A stretch of DNA of 64,000 nt from Sphingomonas carotinifaciens (GCF_009789535.1 NZ_WSUT01000005.1:1017001-1081000), one strand, 5' to 3'. Positions 1 to 9,234 are shown, numbered from the stretch's first letter. Notes: a model not told the origin generated them from the sequence alone. Made by a program: numbers and translations.

Positions 1-378
1 GCGCCGCTGGTGCGCGAACTGGGTGCCGCGCGCATCCGCGTGTCGCTGTTCATCGAGCCCGATGCGCGCCAGATCGAGGCGGCGGTCCGCCTGGGCGCGC
101 CGGTGGTCGAGTTGCATACCGGGCGCTATGCCGAACTGGAGGGCGAGGCGCGTGCCGAGGAGCTGCGTCGGCTGGCGGATGCCGCGGCGCTGGCGGCGAA
201 GAACGGCATCGAGGTGCATGCCGGGCACGGCCTGACCTATGACAATGTCGCGCCGATCGCCGCCATTCCGCAGATTCGCGAATTGAATATCGGGCATTTC
301 CTGGTCGGCGAGGCACTGTTCGTCGGACTGGACGACGCGGTGCGGCGGATGCGGGCCGAAATGGATGCGGCCCGGTGA
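1..378 (+). CDS. pdxJ: Pyridoxine 5'-phosphate synthase PdxJ (partial, 5' end outside window)
   Basis: The open frame enters at base 1, so only the C-terminal 125 residues are visible; the family is about 240 residues, so roughly half is missing. PdxJ condenses 1-deoxyxylulose 5-phosphate with 3-amino-2-oxopropyl phosphate to give pyridoxine phosphate in vitamin B6 synthesis. Family-typical stretches seen are [18 protein letters not shown] and [16 protein letters not shown] (TIM-barrel phosphate-binding end). The stop overlaps the upstream end of the acpS frame, and pdxJ-acpS adjacency is common in proteobacteria. Confidence 0.95.
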   Translation, partial: APLVRELGAARIRVSLFIEPDARQIEAAVRLGAPVVELHTGRYAELEGEARAEELRRLADAAALAAKNGIEVHAGHGLTYDNVAPIAAIPQIRELNIGHFLVGEALFVGLDDAVRRMRAEMDAAR

Positions 379-388
379 GGGGGCAGCG

Positions 389-799
389 GTGATCATCGGG
401 CTGGGATCGGACCTGTGTTCGATCGAGCGGATCGCCCATTCGCTGGAGCGGTTCGGCGCCCGGTTCGAAAACCGTGTGTTCACGCAAGTTGAACTGGCGC
501 GCGCGGCGCGGCGGCCGTTCACCAGGGCGGGGACGCTGGCCAAGCGCTTCGCGGCCAAGGAGGCCTTTTCCAAGGCGGTGGGCACGGGCTTCGCGGCGGG
601 CGTGTTCATGCGCGACATCGGCGTCGTCAACGCGCCCTCGGGCGCCCCCACGCTGGCGCTGACCGGGGGGGCGAAAGCGAGGCTTGACGCGCTGATCCCT
701 GCGGGCCACGGCGCACATATTCACTTGACCATGACCGACGATCATCCCTGGGCACAGGCCTTCGTGATTATCGAGGCGATACCGGAAGCCAATCCATGA
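389..799 (+). CDS. acpS: Holo-[acyl-carrier-protein] synthase AcpS
   Basis: Transfers the 4'-phosphopantetheine arm of CoA to apo-ACP, activating it for fatty acid synthesis. The protein is 136 residues, the normal AcpS size. It begins [14 protein letters not shown], with the metal-binding Asp at residue 8, and has the second signature [12 protein letters not shown] with Glu58. I chose the GTG at 389 because the conserved domain begins there and GAGGGG lies about 7 bases upstream; an ATG at 365 would overlap pdxJ and add eight unrelated residues. The stop overlaps the lepB start in an ATGA. Confidence 0.95.
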   Translation: MIIGLGSDLCSIERIAHSLERFGARFENRVFTQVELARAARRPFTRAGTLAKRFAAKEAFSKAVGTGFAAGVFMRDIGVVNAPSGAPTLALTGGAKARLDALIPAGHGAHIHLTMTDDHPWAQAFVIIEAIPEANP

Positions 800-1773
800 A
801 GGACGCGGTGTTGGACGGCAACCAGACACCCCAGTCGGGTGATGCAGGCCCGGCCGGGGCGGGCACGCCGAAGGCGGCGCCGTCCGAGGCGCACCGGCGC
901 ACCGGCACCGACTGGTGGGGCGAGGTGAAGGGGATCTTCTGGCTGATCCTGATCGTGCTGGGCTTCCACAGCTTCATCGCCAAGCCGTTCTACATCCCGT
1001 CCGAATCGATGCTGCCGGGCCTGCAGGTCGGCGACCGGCTGGTGGTGTCCAAATTCGCCTATGGCTGGTCGTTCGTCTCGCCGACGATCCCGAACCCGGT
1101 GGCGATCTTCAAGGGGCTGGTGCTGCGCCAGCCAGAGGATAGCTGGTCGGTGCAACTGCCCTTCATCAAGGGGCGCCTGTTCGGATCGCTGCCGGTGCGC
1201 GGCGATGTGGTGATCGTGACGCCGCCGGGCACGCGCAACGATTATATCAAGCGCGTCATCGGCCTGCCGGGCGACCGGTTGGAGGTGCGCGACGGCACGG
1301 TGATCCTGAACGGCCGGCCGGTGGGGCGCGGTGCGGTGCATTACGAGGATATCCCCGTCGACACCAACAGCCCGTGCAAGGCCGAGGATTATGGCGAGGA
1401 AGCGCGGGTGACCCGCGCCGACGGCACCGAGGTGTGCCACCTGCCGATCGTGACCGAGACGCTGCCGAACGGCCGCCGCTACGACACGGTGGAACTGGGA
1501 TGGAGCCCGGGCGACAATTACGGGCCGATCCGCATCCCCGCCAATCATGTCTTCCTGATGGGCGACAATCGCGACCGTTCCGCCGACAGCCGCTTCGCGC
1601 TGTCCGAACTGGGGCTGGGCGGTGCGGTGCCCTATGAAAATCTGGGCGGCCGGGCCGAGTTCGTGACGTTCAGCCTGGACGGCGACGCGACGCTGAACCC
1701 GCTGACCTGGTGGGGATCGCTGCGCTCCGGCCGGGCGGGCACGTCGCTGCACCCGGTCGAGACCAGACCGTGA
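796..1773 (+). CDS. lepB: Signal peptidase I LepB
   Basis: Membrane-bound serine protease that removes signal peptides from exported proteins. It has 325 residues with one clear hydrophobic segment at about 45-62. It carries the catalytic Ser71 in PSESMLPGL, the general-base Lys152 in [11 protein letters not shown], and the C-terminal [12 protein letters not shown] box. The N-terminal 40 residues are Gly/Ala/Pro-rich and look disordered. The start overlaps the acpS stop (ATGA) and the stop overlaps the next gene (GTGA), so the three are probably co-translated. Many alphaproteobacteria have rnc-era next; here it is a permease. Confidence 0.96.
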   Translation: MKDAVLDGNQTPQSGDAGPAGAGTPKAAPSEAHRRTGTDWWGEVKGIFWLILIVLGFHSFIAKPFYIPSESMLPGLQVGDRLVVSKFAYGWSFVSPTIPNPVAIFKGLVLRQPEDSWSVQLPFIKGRLFGSLPVRGDVVIVTPPGTRNDYIKRVIGLPGDRLEVRDGTVILNGRPVGRGAVHYEDIPVDTNSPCKAEDYGEEARVTRADGTEVCHLPIVTETLPNGRRYDTVELGWSPGDNYGPIRIPANHVFLMGDNRDRSADSRFALSELGLGGAVPYENLGGRAEFVTFSLDGDATLNPLTWWGSLRSGRAGTSLHPVETRP

Positions 1774-2864
1774 CCGACAGCCCGGCCAAGGGCGCGCCGG
1801 ACGTGACCGAGGCGGCGCCGCTGGAATGGCGCAGCGGGTTCGCGCGGCGCGAATTGCAGCGCGCGTCGATCTGGATCGGGCTTGCCGGCGCGCTGGCGCT
1901 GGTCGTGCTGCTGGTCCAGCCGCTGCTGATCATCTTTGCCGGGCTGGTGTTCGCGGCGGTGCTGGACGGGGGCGTGCGCCTGCTCGGCCGGGTGCTGCCG
2001 ATCGGGCGCGGCGGGCGGCTGCTGATCATATGCCTGCTCGCCGTGGCGTTCCTGCTCGGCACCTTCTACCTGACGGGCGTAGAGGTGACGCAGCAGGTGA
2101 CGCAGCTCCGCTCCACGCTGGAGGGGCAGGCGGACAAGGTGACCGGCTGGCTGAACCGGCAGGGCATCATGCCGGGCGCATCCGACGTCAGCGGGCTGGC
2201 GCGGCAGGCGATGGGATCGATCGGACGCATCACCTCCTGGGTCGGCACCGCGGTGGGGGCGCTGACCACCTTCTTCATGATCCTGGTCATCGGCCTGTTC
2301 GTGGCGATGGATCCGCGCATCTATCAGCGCGGGCTGGAATGGATGGTGCCGCGGGCGAACCGGGCGGAGTTCCGGCTGGTGCTGGAGCGGGTCGGCCGGG
2401 TGCTGCGCCGGCTGCTCGCCGGGCGGTTGCTGGGTATGCTGGTCGAGGGGGTGCTGACCGGGGTGGCCCTGATGATCGGCGGCGTGCCGATGGCGATGAT
2501 CTTGGGCATATTGACCGGGCTGCTGGCGTTCATCCCCAATATCGGCGCGTTTATCAGCGGCGCGCTGATGATCGCGGTCGGCTTCTCGTCGGGCGTGGAT
2601 ACGGGGCTGTGGGCGATCGGGACCTATGTCATCGTGCAGACGTTTGACGGCTACGTCCTGCTGCCCATCGTCGCCAAGAAGACGGTGGACCTGCCGCCGG
2701 CGCTGACGCTGGGGGCACAGATCATGGCGGGCGCGCTGTTCGGGATATTGGGGCTGGCCCTGGCCGACCCGATGACCGCGGCGATCAAGACCGCGCTGGA
2801 ACGCTCGTCGGAGCGCGAGGACGAGCGCGACGGGTCAGCGGGCAGCGACAATCCGGTCGAATAA
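1770..2864 (+). CDS. AI-2E family (PerM-like) transporter
   Basis: Polytopic inner-membrane protein of 364 residues with about eight hydrophobic segments. Paired helices lie at about 35-85, a long soluble stretch follows at about 105-140, and the C-terminal half contains GVPMAMILGILTGLLAFIPNIG, the family's most conserved region. Relatives have been linked to export of autoinducer-2 or to ion antiport; the substrate here is unknown. The GTG at 1770 overlaps the lepB stop. The last 30 bases overlap the end of the convergent glycosyltransferase. The C-terminus is charged (Glu/Arg/Asp-rich). Confidence 0.85.
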   Translation: MTDSPAKGAPDVTEAAPLEWRSGFARRELQRASIWIGLAGALALVVLLVQPLLIIFAGLVFAAVLDGGVRLLGRVLPIGRGGRLLIICLLAVAFLLGTFYLTGVEVTQQVTQLRSTLEGQADKVTGWLNRQGIMPGASDVSGLARQAMGSIGRITSWVGTAVGALTTFFMILVIGLFVAMDPRIYQRGLEWMVPRANRAEFRLVLERVGRVLRRLLAGRLLGMLVEGVLTGVALMIGGVPMAMILGILTGLLAFIPNIGAFISGALMIAVGFSSGVDTGLWAIGTYVIVQTFDGYVLLPIVAKKTVDLPPALTLGAQIMAGALFGILGLALADPMTAAIKTALERSSEREDERDGSAGSDNPVE

Positions 2865-3869
2865 GGCGAGATAGCGTTCGGCCGCATCGTGGCCGGGCGG
2901 GGCAACGGGTGGCGGAAGGCGCGTGCCCGGCATGAGCCAGTGGCGTAAGGCAGCGGCGAGCGCGGGCGCGTCGTCGCGGCCGACGATGGTGCCGAGCGCG
3001 GGGGTGGCGACGATCTCCGCCACCGCAGGGGACGAATCGGTGGCGACGACCGGGCGGCCGACCGACAGCGCCTCGCGCAGGACGCCGGGCACCCCCTCAT
3101 AATCGGAGACCAGCGCGACGACATGCGCCGCCGCCATCGCCGCCAGCGGATCGCCGGTGTGGCCGGGCAGGGTCACGCGGCGTTGCAGCCCCGCGCGGGC
3201 GATCTGCGCCTCAAGCACCGGGCGCAAGCTGCCTTCGCCGTGGATGACGAGCCGCACATCGTCGTCCAGCGCGGGCAGCGCGGCGATCAGGCGATCCCAG
3301 CGCTTTTGCGGCTCCAGCCGGCCGACGCCGATGATCGTGCGCTGCCCGAACGGTGAGCGGACGGGCGGCGCCGGGGCGGGGGGATTGGGAATGACGATGG
3401 CGGGCAGGCCGGTGGCGGCGCTCGCCTCCGCCGCGGTCGCCGGGGTCATCGCGACAAGGCCGTCCAGAAAGCGGCGGTGGGTGCCGAGCCAGCGGGCATG
3501 ACCCCAGCACACGGGCGCGGCGAAGTCCGGCCGGTGACAGGCGTTCGACATCTTGGCGACGATCGGCGGGCAATCGCGCCCCAGGCGCAGGCGCGTCCAG
3601 GCGGCAAGACCGGTATAATGGTTGCCGGGGCAGAAGATGGTGTCCGGGCGCAGATCGGCGACGGTGCGGGGCAACGCGACCGCCAGCCGCCCGCGGCGAA
3701 TCGGGCGGAGCGATTCGGGCAACTCGCCCCAAAAGGCGCCCCCCTCCTTGCCCAAAAGCAACGTCACGTCGCGCCCGGCATCCAGCCATCCGCGCACCAG
3801 GCGAAGCTGCGCACGCTCCACGCCGCCGCGAAGTGCTTGAGCATAAGTAAGGATATGGCGCGCCGGCAT
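2835..3869 (-). CDS. Family 4 glycosyltransferase (GT-B fold)
   Basis: 344-residue soluble glycosyltransferase. The C-terminal nucleotide-sugar domain shows GVGRLEPQKRWDRLI, then HGEGSLRP, and an EX7E motif in SDYEGVPGVLREALSVG, all typical of retaining GT4 enzymes. The N-terminal acceptor domain has the glycine-rich loop LRGGVERAQLRL close to the start. The ATG at 3869 is used because homology begins there; the frame stays open 29 codons further upstream. It runs opposite to the membrane protein at 4053, so a divergent promoter region of about 180 bases separates them. The sugar donor and acceptor cannot be told from sequence. Confidence 0.85.
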   Translation of the reverse strand: MPARHILTYAQALRGGVERAQLRLVRGWLDAGRDVTLLLGKEGGAFWGELPESLRPIRRGRLAVALPRTVADLRPDTIFCPGNHYTGLAAWTRLRLGRDCPPIVAKMSNACHRPDFAAPVCWGHARWLGTHRRFLDGLVAMTPATAAEASAATGLPAIVIPNPPAPAPPVRSPFGQRTIIGVGRLEPQKRWDRLIAALPALDDDVRLVIHGEGSLRPVLEAQIARAGLQRRVTLPGHTGDPLAAMAAAHVVALVSDYEGVPGVLREALSVGRPVVATDSSPAVAEIVATPALGTIVGRDDAPALAAALRHWLMPGTRLPPPVAPPGHDAAERYLALFDRIVAAR

Positions 3870-4052
3870 CGTCTGGCGACTAGGGGCATCCAGATGGCGA
3901 GGCAATCGTCCGCTGGCGCTCCATTGCGATCGTTTGCGGTCACACGTACGACGCATTTCATCAGTAACGGCACGCTGGTTCCGCGCGCCCTTTCGAGCGA
4001 TGAGGCGTTGGTCAGAACCCTGGTGAAGAACTCTGTTGATCGGAACGGGCGT

Positions 4053-4967
4053 ATGACATCGCAGCGTATCGCGGATGTGCCGGCCGATCTGGCCGGGCTG
4101 GAGCCGCTGAAGACGCTGAAACGGCGCTGGCCGGCGGTGATCGGCGCGGTGCTGACGCTGGCGATGGTCGCAGGGCTGGGGCGCGAGCTGCTGGGGCAGG
4201 GGCTGGCCGGGCTCAGCCGGTCGGTGCCGGGCGACCCGCGCTTCTATCTGTGCTTTGCCGCGCTCTACATGTCGCTGCCCACCGGCGACTATCTGATCTT
4301 CCGCCGGCTATGGGGCATTCCGCCATCCGGCCTGATCGCGCTCATCAAGAAGCGGATCGCGAACGAGGTGGTGTTCGGATATTCGGGCGAGGCGTATTTC
4401 TATGCCTGGGCGCGGGCGCGCGCCAGGATGGTGGCGGCACCGTTCGGCGCGGTGAAGGATGTCAGCATCCTGTCCGCGATCGCGGGCAACGCGATCACGC
4501 TGCTGATGATCGTGATCGCGCTGCCGCTGGCGCGCTATCTGTTGAGTGCGGACCAGATGCGCACCGTGCTGGGATCGACCGCGATCGTGATGGCGACATC
4601 GCTGCCCTTCCTGATCTTTTCCAAAAAGGTCTTCTCGCTCGATCGGCCGGTCCTGTGGTGGGTGTTCGGGGCGCATTGCCTGCGCCTGCTGGCGGGATCG
4701 GTGCTGATCGCGCTGACCTGGCATTTCGCGCTGCCCGACGTATCGATCGGCATGTGGCTGTTCCTGGCGGCGGGGCGCCTGCTGGTGTCGCGCCTGCCGC
4801 TGGTGCCGAACAAGGACCTTCTTTTCGCCAACTTCGCCATCATACTGATCGGCCAGGACCGGGCATTGTCGGAGCTGGTGGCGTTTACCGCCGCGCTGAC
4901 CCTGCTGGTTCATGTGGTGCTGATCGCGCTGTTCGGTCTGCACGCGCTGATGACGAGGTCCAGATGA
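4053..4967 (+). CDS. Polytopic membrane protein, possibly flippase-like
   Basis: 304-residue protein with about seven to eight hydrophobic segments after a short cytoplasmic N-terminus (first helix at about 28-48). I do not recognise a named family with confidence. Size and topology, plus the loop RLPLVPNKDLLF before a late helix, recall UPF0104/lysyl-phosphatidylglycerol synthase membrane domains that act on lipid-linked substrates. It sits between two GT4 enzymes and directly ahead of a DUF2141 exported protein, sharing an ATGA with it. ATG 4053 has GGAACGGG just upstream; the frame is open much further upstream but that part overlaps the divergent gene. Confidence 0.7.
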   Translation: MTSQRIADVPADLAGLEPLKTLKRRWPAVIGAVLTLAMVAGLGRELLGQGLAGLSRSVPGDPRFYLCFAALYMSLPTGDYLIFRRLWGIPPSGLIALIKKRIANEVVFGYSGEAYFYAWARARARMVAAPFGAVKDVSILSAIAGNAITLLMIVIALPLARYLLSADQMRTVLGSTAIVMATSLPFLIFSKKVFSLDRPVLWWVFGAHCLRLLAGSVLIALTWHFALPDVSIGMWLFLAAGRLLVSRLPLVPNKDLLFANFAIILIGQDRALSELVAFTAALTLLVHVVLIALFGLHALMTRSR

Positions 4968-5488
4968 TGAAGGCTTGGTGGTTGGGGATGCTGGCGGCGG
5001 CGGTGGTGGTGCCGGGGGGTGCCGCCGCACAGGTGGCGGGGCCGGAGGCCGCGGCGTGCACCGGCAACCGGGGACCGGCGGTGCTGGTCCATGTGCAGGG
5101 CCTGAAGGATCGCAAGGGCAATCTGAAGCTGGAGCTGTATCCGGCGAACGAGGACGATTTCCTGAAGGACGACCGCGACCTGCTGAAGGAGGGCAAGACC
5201 TTTCGCCGGATCCAGACGCCGACACCGCCATCGGGCAATCCGTCGCTGTGCATGCGGGTACCCCAGGCGGGGCGCTATGCGCTGCTGGTGGTGCATGACC
5301 GCGACGGCAAGAACAAGTTCAGCTTCTGGAGCGATGGCGCGGGCTTTGCCAGCGCGGAGAAGATCGGGCGGCGGCGGCCCAAGGTGGAACAGGCGGTGGT
5401 GCAGATCGGGCCGGGCGTGACCACGCTGACGATCCGCATGCAATATTTACGCGGGCTGGGCGGCTTCGGCCCGGTCGATCCGGACTGA
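4964..5488 (+). CDS. DUF2141 domain exported protein
   Basis: 174-residue protein with a signal peptide (hydrophobic residues 5-20, cleavage likely after GGAAA at about 22). The mature part matches the DUF2141 layout: GNLKLELYPANEDDFL, then a GRYALLVVHDRDGKNKF strand pair, and a Gly/Arg-rich tail. Function is unknown; the domain is predicted to be a beta-sandwich. The start codon overlaps the stop of the membrane protein upstream (ATGA), and 15 bases separate its stop from the next glycosyltransferase, so it belongs to the same transcription unit and is probably periplasmic. Confidence 0.85.
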   Translation: MMKAWWLGMLAAAVVVPGGAAAQVAGPEAAACTGNRGPAVLVHVQGLKDRKGNLKLELYPANEDDFLKDDRDLLKEGKTFRRIQTPTPPSGNPSLCMRVPQAGRYALLVVHDRDGKNKFSFWSDGAGFASAEKIGRRRPKVEQAVVQIGPGVTTLTIRMQYLRGLGGFGPVDPD

Positions 5489-5503
5489 GGCCAGGGCGCC
5501 CCC

Positions 5504-6748
5504 TTGCGCATCGTCGACGTCAACGAATTCTACTCGCCCGCGGGTGGCGGCGTGCGCACCTATATCGATCGCAAGATCGGCATATTGGCGGACATGGGGC
5601 ACGAACTGATCGTGCTGGCGCCGGGCCGGGAAGACCGGGTGGAGCCGCGGCCCGGCGGCGGCCGCGTGGAATATATCCGCTCGCCGGGCATGCCGTTCGA
5701 CCGCAATTACGGACTGTTCTGGGACGCCGCGCCCATCCATGCCGCGTTGGACCGGTTGCAGCCGGACGTGGTGGAATGCTGCTCACCGTGGCGACCGGCA
5801 TGGATCGTCGGGCAGTGGCAGGGCCGGGCGCTCAAATCCTTCTTCATGCACAACGACAATGTCGCGGCCTATCCGCTGCGCTGGTTCGAGGGGCTGGCGA
5901 GCCCAGCGCGGATCGAGCGCGCCTTTGCCTGGTACAGCCGCTACATGGGCCGGTTCCTCGACCATTATGACGTGGTGGTGACGAACGGACCGGCGCTGGA
6001 CAAGCGGCTGCGGTCGCGCGGGGTGCGGATCGATGCGGCTATGCCGCTGGGGATCGAGCGGGCGCATTTCTCGCCGACGTTGCGCGATGAAGAGCTGCGC
6101 CGGTGCCTGCTTGCGCAGTGCGACCTGCCCGAACACGGCCTGTTGCTGCTGGGGCTGGGGCGGCACCATGCCGAGAAGCGCTGGGCGATGGTGATCGACG
6201 CCGTGCTGCGCGCGGGCACGACCCTGCCGGTGGGGCTGATCCAGATCGGCACGGGCAACGACAGCGCCCGGCTGGAGGCGCGGGCCGCCGGATCGCCGCA
6301 TATCCGGCTGTTCCGGCCGGTGTATGATCGCGAGCGGCTGGCGCGGATCATGGCAAGCGCCGATGCGCTGATCCATGGTGCCGAGGCGGAGCCGTTCGGG
6401 CTGGTGGCGTGCGAGGCGATGGCGTCGGGCCTGCCGCTGATCGTGCCGGATATGGGCGGGTGTGCGGAGGTCGCCGATCCGGCGTGCGCGGAACTATATG
6501 CCGCGCGCGACCCGCTGGCCTGTGCGGCGGCGATCGGGCGGCTTTATGCGCGGGATCGGCCCGCGCTTCGCCGGGCGGCGGCCGCGGTTGCGACGACGGT
6601 GCGCAGCGACCGCGAGCATGCCGAGGAACTGATGGCCTATTATGCGCAGGCGCTCGGCCGGCGCGTGGCGGGTCAGGTCGGGCGGCGATCCGGGCCGGCA
6701 CCGGCCTGCGGGCTTTCGTCGGCGGCGCCCGGCGTATTGGGGTCGTAG
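5504..6748 (+). CDS. Family 4 glycosyltransferase
   Basis: 414 residues. The N-terminal Rossmann domain starts RIVDVNEFYSPAGGGVRTYI, with the glycine loop that binds the acceptor. The C-terminal domain has GLGRHHAEKRW and the EX7E motif in AEAEPFGLVACEAMASGLP. It uses a TTG start 15 bases after the DUF2141 stop; no better start lies nearby. The last 25 residues are poorly conserved-looking, and their DNA also encodes the end of a convergent small gene. Probably acts on a lipid-linked or surface glycan with the neighbouring membrane protein; the substrate is unknown. Confidence 0.87.
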   Translation: MRIVDVNEFYSPAGGGVRTYIDRKIGILADMGHELIVLAPGREDRVEPRPGGGRVEYIRSPGMPFDRNYGLFWDAAPIHAALDRLQPDVVECCSPWRPAWIVGQWQGRALKSFFMHNDNVAAYPLRWFEGLASPARIERAFAWYSRYMGRFLDHYDVVVTNGPALDKRLRSRGVRIDAAMPLGIERAHFSPTLRDEELRRCLLAQCDLPEHGLLLLGLGRHHAEKRWAMVIDAVLRAGTTLPVGLIQIGTGNDSARLEARAAGSPHIRLFRPVYDRERLARIMASADALIHGAEAEPFGLVACEAMASGLPLIVPDMGGCAEVADPACAELYAARDPLACAAAIGRLYARDRPALRRAAAAVATTVRSDREHAEELMAYYAQALGRRVAGQVGRRSGPAPACGLSSAAPGVLGS

Positions 6749-6972
6749 TCCTCGCCCGGTGCACCGCCACCGGCGGCGGTGCCGCTGCCACGCACGATCC
6801 CCTCCGGCGCGACCGCCTGTGCATCCTGACCGGCGCGCCATTCGGCCTGGCCGGCGCTGTCATATTCCTGGCCCGAATAGCCCTTGCCCGTGCCGATCGC
6901 GTCGAGCGGCGGTTCGGGCTTGGCAAAGGGCGGGCGCTTGCCGGCTTCGGGTGGGATGTCGCGGTCGGTCAT
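6673..6972 (-). CDS. Small hydrophilic hypothetical protein
   Basis: 99-residue protein, Gly/Ala/Pro/Asp-rich, with no hydrophobic segment and no motif I recognise. It contains the repeated-looking phrases GTGKGYSGQEYDSAGQ and GEDYDPNTPG. Support for a real gene is a near-perfect AAGGAG six bases before the ATG at 6972, and its position directly after the stop of the membrane glycosyltransferase transcribed the same way. Its last 76 bases overlap the end of the convergent GT4 gene. Possibly a disordered cytoplasmic protein. Confidence 0.65.
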   Translation of the reverse strand: MTDRDIPPEAGKRPPFAKPEPPLDAIGTGKGYSGQEYDSAGQAEWRAGQDAQAVAPEGIVRGSGTAAGGGAPGEDYDPNTPGAADESPQAGAGPDRRPT

Positions 6973-6989
6973 GGCTATCTCCTTGTCCC

Positions 6990-8438
6990 TTAACGGGTGC
7001 GGGAGGGTGGCTGTTCCACGCGGACGAGTTGGAAGCCGGTGCCGGGAACGGGCGTGCGCGGCCCGCCGGCGGCGTGGGCGAGCATCCGGTCGAGATCGGG
7101 ATTGCCGCTGGTTCGGCGCGTTTCGCCGCCAACGAGCACCCAGTGCGCCGACACATGAGGGCGGGCGTGGCTGATCAGGTGAAGGCGCCGTTCCGCCCCG
7201 GGATCGAGCAAATTCCGGCTGCGGAAGTAGAAGGGGCCGGTAGCGAAGTCGGCATCGGGCAGGCGGCCGGTGGCGGGCAGGAATTGCGGAGAGAGGGTGG
7301 AGACGGGGCCGGTGACGCCTGCGCGGTCCATGGTGGCGCGGATCGCGGCGGAGGTGCGCATCGCCTCTGCCAGCGACATGCCATTCGCGGTGACGAGCGC
7401 GGCGACGCTGGGGGCGAGGCCGGCGGCGGCGGTGATGCCGAACGCGATCCGCCAGTTGCGGCCCGGCGGGCGGCGATGCCAGGCGAGCGCCAGCGCGATG
7501 AACAGCGGCGGCAGGAAGGGCAGCCAATATTGCCGCCAGGTCGGCTGCGGGGCGAGTGCCGCCACCGCGCAGGCGAACAGCAGCGGCGCCAGCGCACGCA
7601 TCCGCCCGCGGCCAATGACGAAGGCGAGCGCGACAAGTGCGGGGCCGAGGGCCAGAAACTTGAGCGAATCGACCAGTTTCGCCGCCAGCGACAGTTTCCA
7701 CGGGTAACCCGCATAATATTCGGCGGGCGCGTCGGCGGGAAAGTGGAAGACGCCGAACAGGAACCCCTCCGGCGCGGTCCACCAGCACCAGGCGACGAGC
7801 AGCGCAGGCGGAACGGCGCCGAGGATCAGCCAGAGCGGCCGGTGGCGGCGGGGCGCGGCGAGCGCCCACACGCCGTAGGCGATGGCGGGGAGCGCATAGC
7901 TGACCTTGGCGGCGGCGGCGGCGCCGAGCAGCAGGCCGGTGAGCAGCGCGCTTCCTCGCGTCGCCGCCCCGCCGCGCAGCCGTGTCATCACGACCAGCGC
8001 GGCGGCGAAGAGGGCGGCGGGCAGCGCGTCGTTACGCGCGACGCCGATGGAGAAGAGCAGGATGTCGCAGCACAGCATCAGCCCGGCGGCTGCCGCGGCG
8101 GCGCGGGGGGCCGCACCCAGGCGGCGCGCGGCGCGGTGGACGAGGGCGATGGTGAGGGCGCCGAGCAATGCGTTGACGAGGCGTAACGCCGGCCAGGTCC
8201 ATGCCCCCGCGGCCCAGGCGATGGGCGCGAACAGCAGCGGCTGCAAAGGGCCCTGAAGATAGGCGAAATCCCGATACGGCATCAGGCCATGCGCGGCGAG
8301 GACGGTTGCCGCGACATATTGGCTTTCATCGTGATCGACCGTGCGGGTGAGCGTCAGGCCCATCAGCACCGCGGCGAGCAGCGCCCATGGCAGCAGCCGG
8401 CGCGCCGGGACGGGCGCACCGGCAGGGGCGACGCGCAC
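6990..8438 (-). CDS. GT-C (family 39-like) membrane glycosyltransferase
   Basis: 482 residues with a long run of hydrophobic helices (about 10-12) across the first 400 residues and a soluble C-terminal tail. The first periplasmic loop carries TVDHDESQYVAATVLAAHG, the acidic pair expected of polyprenyl-phosphate-sugar-using GT-C enzymes. The GTG start lies two bases after the ubiG stop, indicating coupled translation with ubiG. It could transfer a sugar from an undecaprenyl-phosphate donor to an envelope acceptor. The family is diverse, so substrate and exact class are open. Confidence 0.78.
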   Translation of the reverse strand: MRVAPAGAPVPARRLLPWALLAAVLMGLTLTRTVDHDESQYVAATVLAAHGLMPYRDFAYLQGPLQPLLFAPIAWAAGAWTWPALRLVNALLGALTIALVHRAARRLGAAPRAAAAAAGLMLCCDILLFSIGVARNDALPAALFAAALVVMTRLRGGAATRGSALLTGLLLGAAAAAKVSYALPAIAYGVWALAAPRRHRPLWLILGAVPPALLVAWCWWTAPEGFLFGVFHFPADAPAEYYAGYPWKLSLAAKLVDSLKFLALGPALVALAFVIGRGRMRALAPLLFACAVAALAPQPTWRQYWLPFLPPLFIALALAWHRRPPGRNWRIAFGITAAAGLAPSVAALVTANGMSLAEAMRTSAAIRATMDRAGVTGPVSTLSPQFLPATGRLPDADFATGPFYFRSRNLLDPGAERRLHLISHARPHVSAHWVLVGGETRRTSGNPDLDRMLAHAAGGPRTPVPGTGFQLVRVEQPPSRTR

Positions 8439-8440
8439 CG

Positions 8441-9181
8441 TCAGGCCCGGGTGGCGGTCAGGAAATAGTCGAGCGCGGTCGAATCGCTCAACGCGAAGCC
8501 GCGCGACGGCGTGAAGGCGAGGCCGCGCACGTCGCGGACCCGCAGGCCGGCATCCTCGAACAGTGCGGTCAGCTCGTCGGGGGTCAGGAACTTGTTCCAG
8601 TCATGCGTGCCGCGCGGGATCGCGCCGAACCCTTCGGCGAGCGTGATCATCGCGAGGCGCGACACCGGCGTGCGATTGGGCGTGGAGAGGATCAGCAGAC
8701 CGTCCTCCGCCAGCGCGTCGGCCAGGCCGCGAACGAAGCGGGCCGGGTCCTCGACATGCTCGATCACCTCCAGACAGGTGACGAGATCGAAACGCCGGTC
8801 GCGCAGGGACTCGACGCTGCCGGCGCGGTAATCGATGGCGAGCCCGCCTTGCGCGGCATGTATCTCGGCCACCGCGATATTCTCGGGCGCGGCGTCGAGG
8901 CCGGTGACGGCGGCACCCAGCCGGGCGAGCGGTTCGGCAAGCAGCCCGGCGCCGCACCCGACATCGAGCGCGGTGCGCCCGGCGAGCGGGGTGAAGCCGG
9001 TGCCGTCGGCGTTCCAGTGCAGATCGACCTGTTCGCGAATATAGGCAAGGCGCGGCGGATTGAGCCGGTGCAGCATCGCGCTCGATCCCCTGGGGTCCCA
9101 CCAGTCGGCCGCCATCTTTCCGAAATGTGCGGCCTCGGCGGCATTTATGGTAGATTCGATCGTGTCGCTTGCGTTCGTCAT
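8441..9181 (-). CDS. ubiG: Ubiquinone biosynthesis O-methyltransferase UbiG
   Basis: SAM-dependent enzyme that performs both O-methylations of ubiquinone synthesis. At 246 residues it is the usual size. Features are the N-terminal AAHFGKMAADWWDP, motif I ALDVGCGAGLLAEPLARLG, the acidic post-I LDAAPENI, and the family-specific stretch LEVIEHVEDPARFVR. The C-terminal LTPDELTALFEDAGL is also typical. It is divergent from aspartate kinase, with a 53-base gap that must hold both promoters; upstream positioning of ubiG beside lysC is common in alphaproteobacteria. Confidence 0.95.
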   Translation of the reverse strand: MTNASDTIESTINAAEAAHFGKMAADWWDPRGSSAMLHRLNPPRLAYIREQVDLHWNADGTGFTPLAGRTALDVGCGAGLLAEPLARLGAAVTGLDAAPENIAVAEIHAAQGGLAIDYRAGSVESLRDRRFDLVTCLEVIEHVEDPARFVRGLADALAEDGLLILSTPNRTPVSRLAMITLAEGFGAIPRGTHDWNKFLTPDELTALFEDAGLRVRDVRGLAFTPSRGFALSDSTALDYFLTATRA

Positions 9182-9234
9182 GGCGGCTACCTATCAGGGC
9201 CGCCGTTTTACCCCAAGGAGAATGGCAAGCGCCC

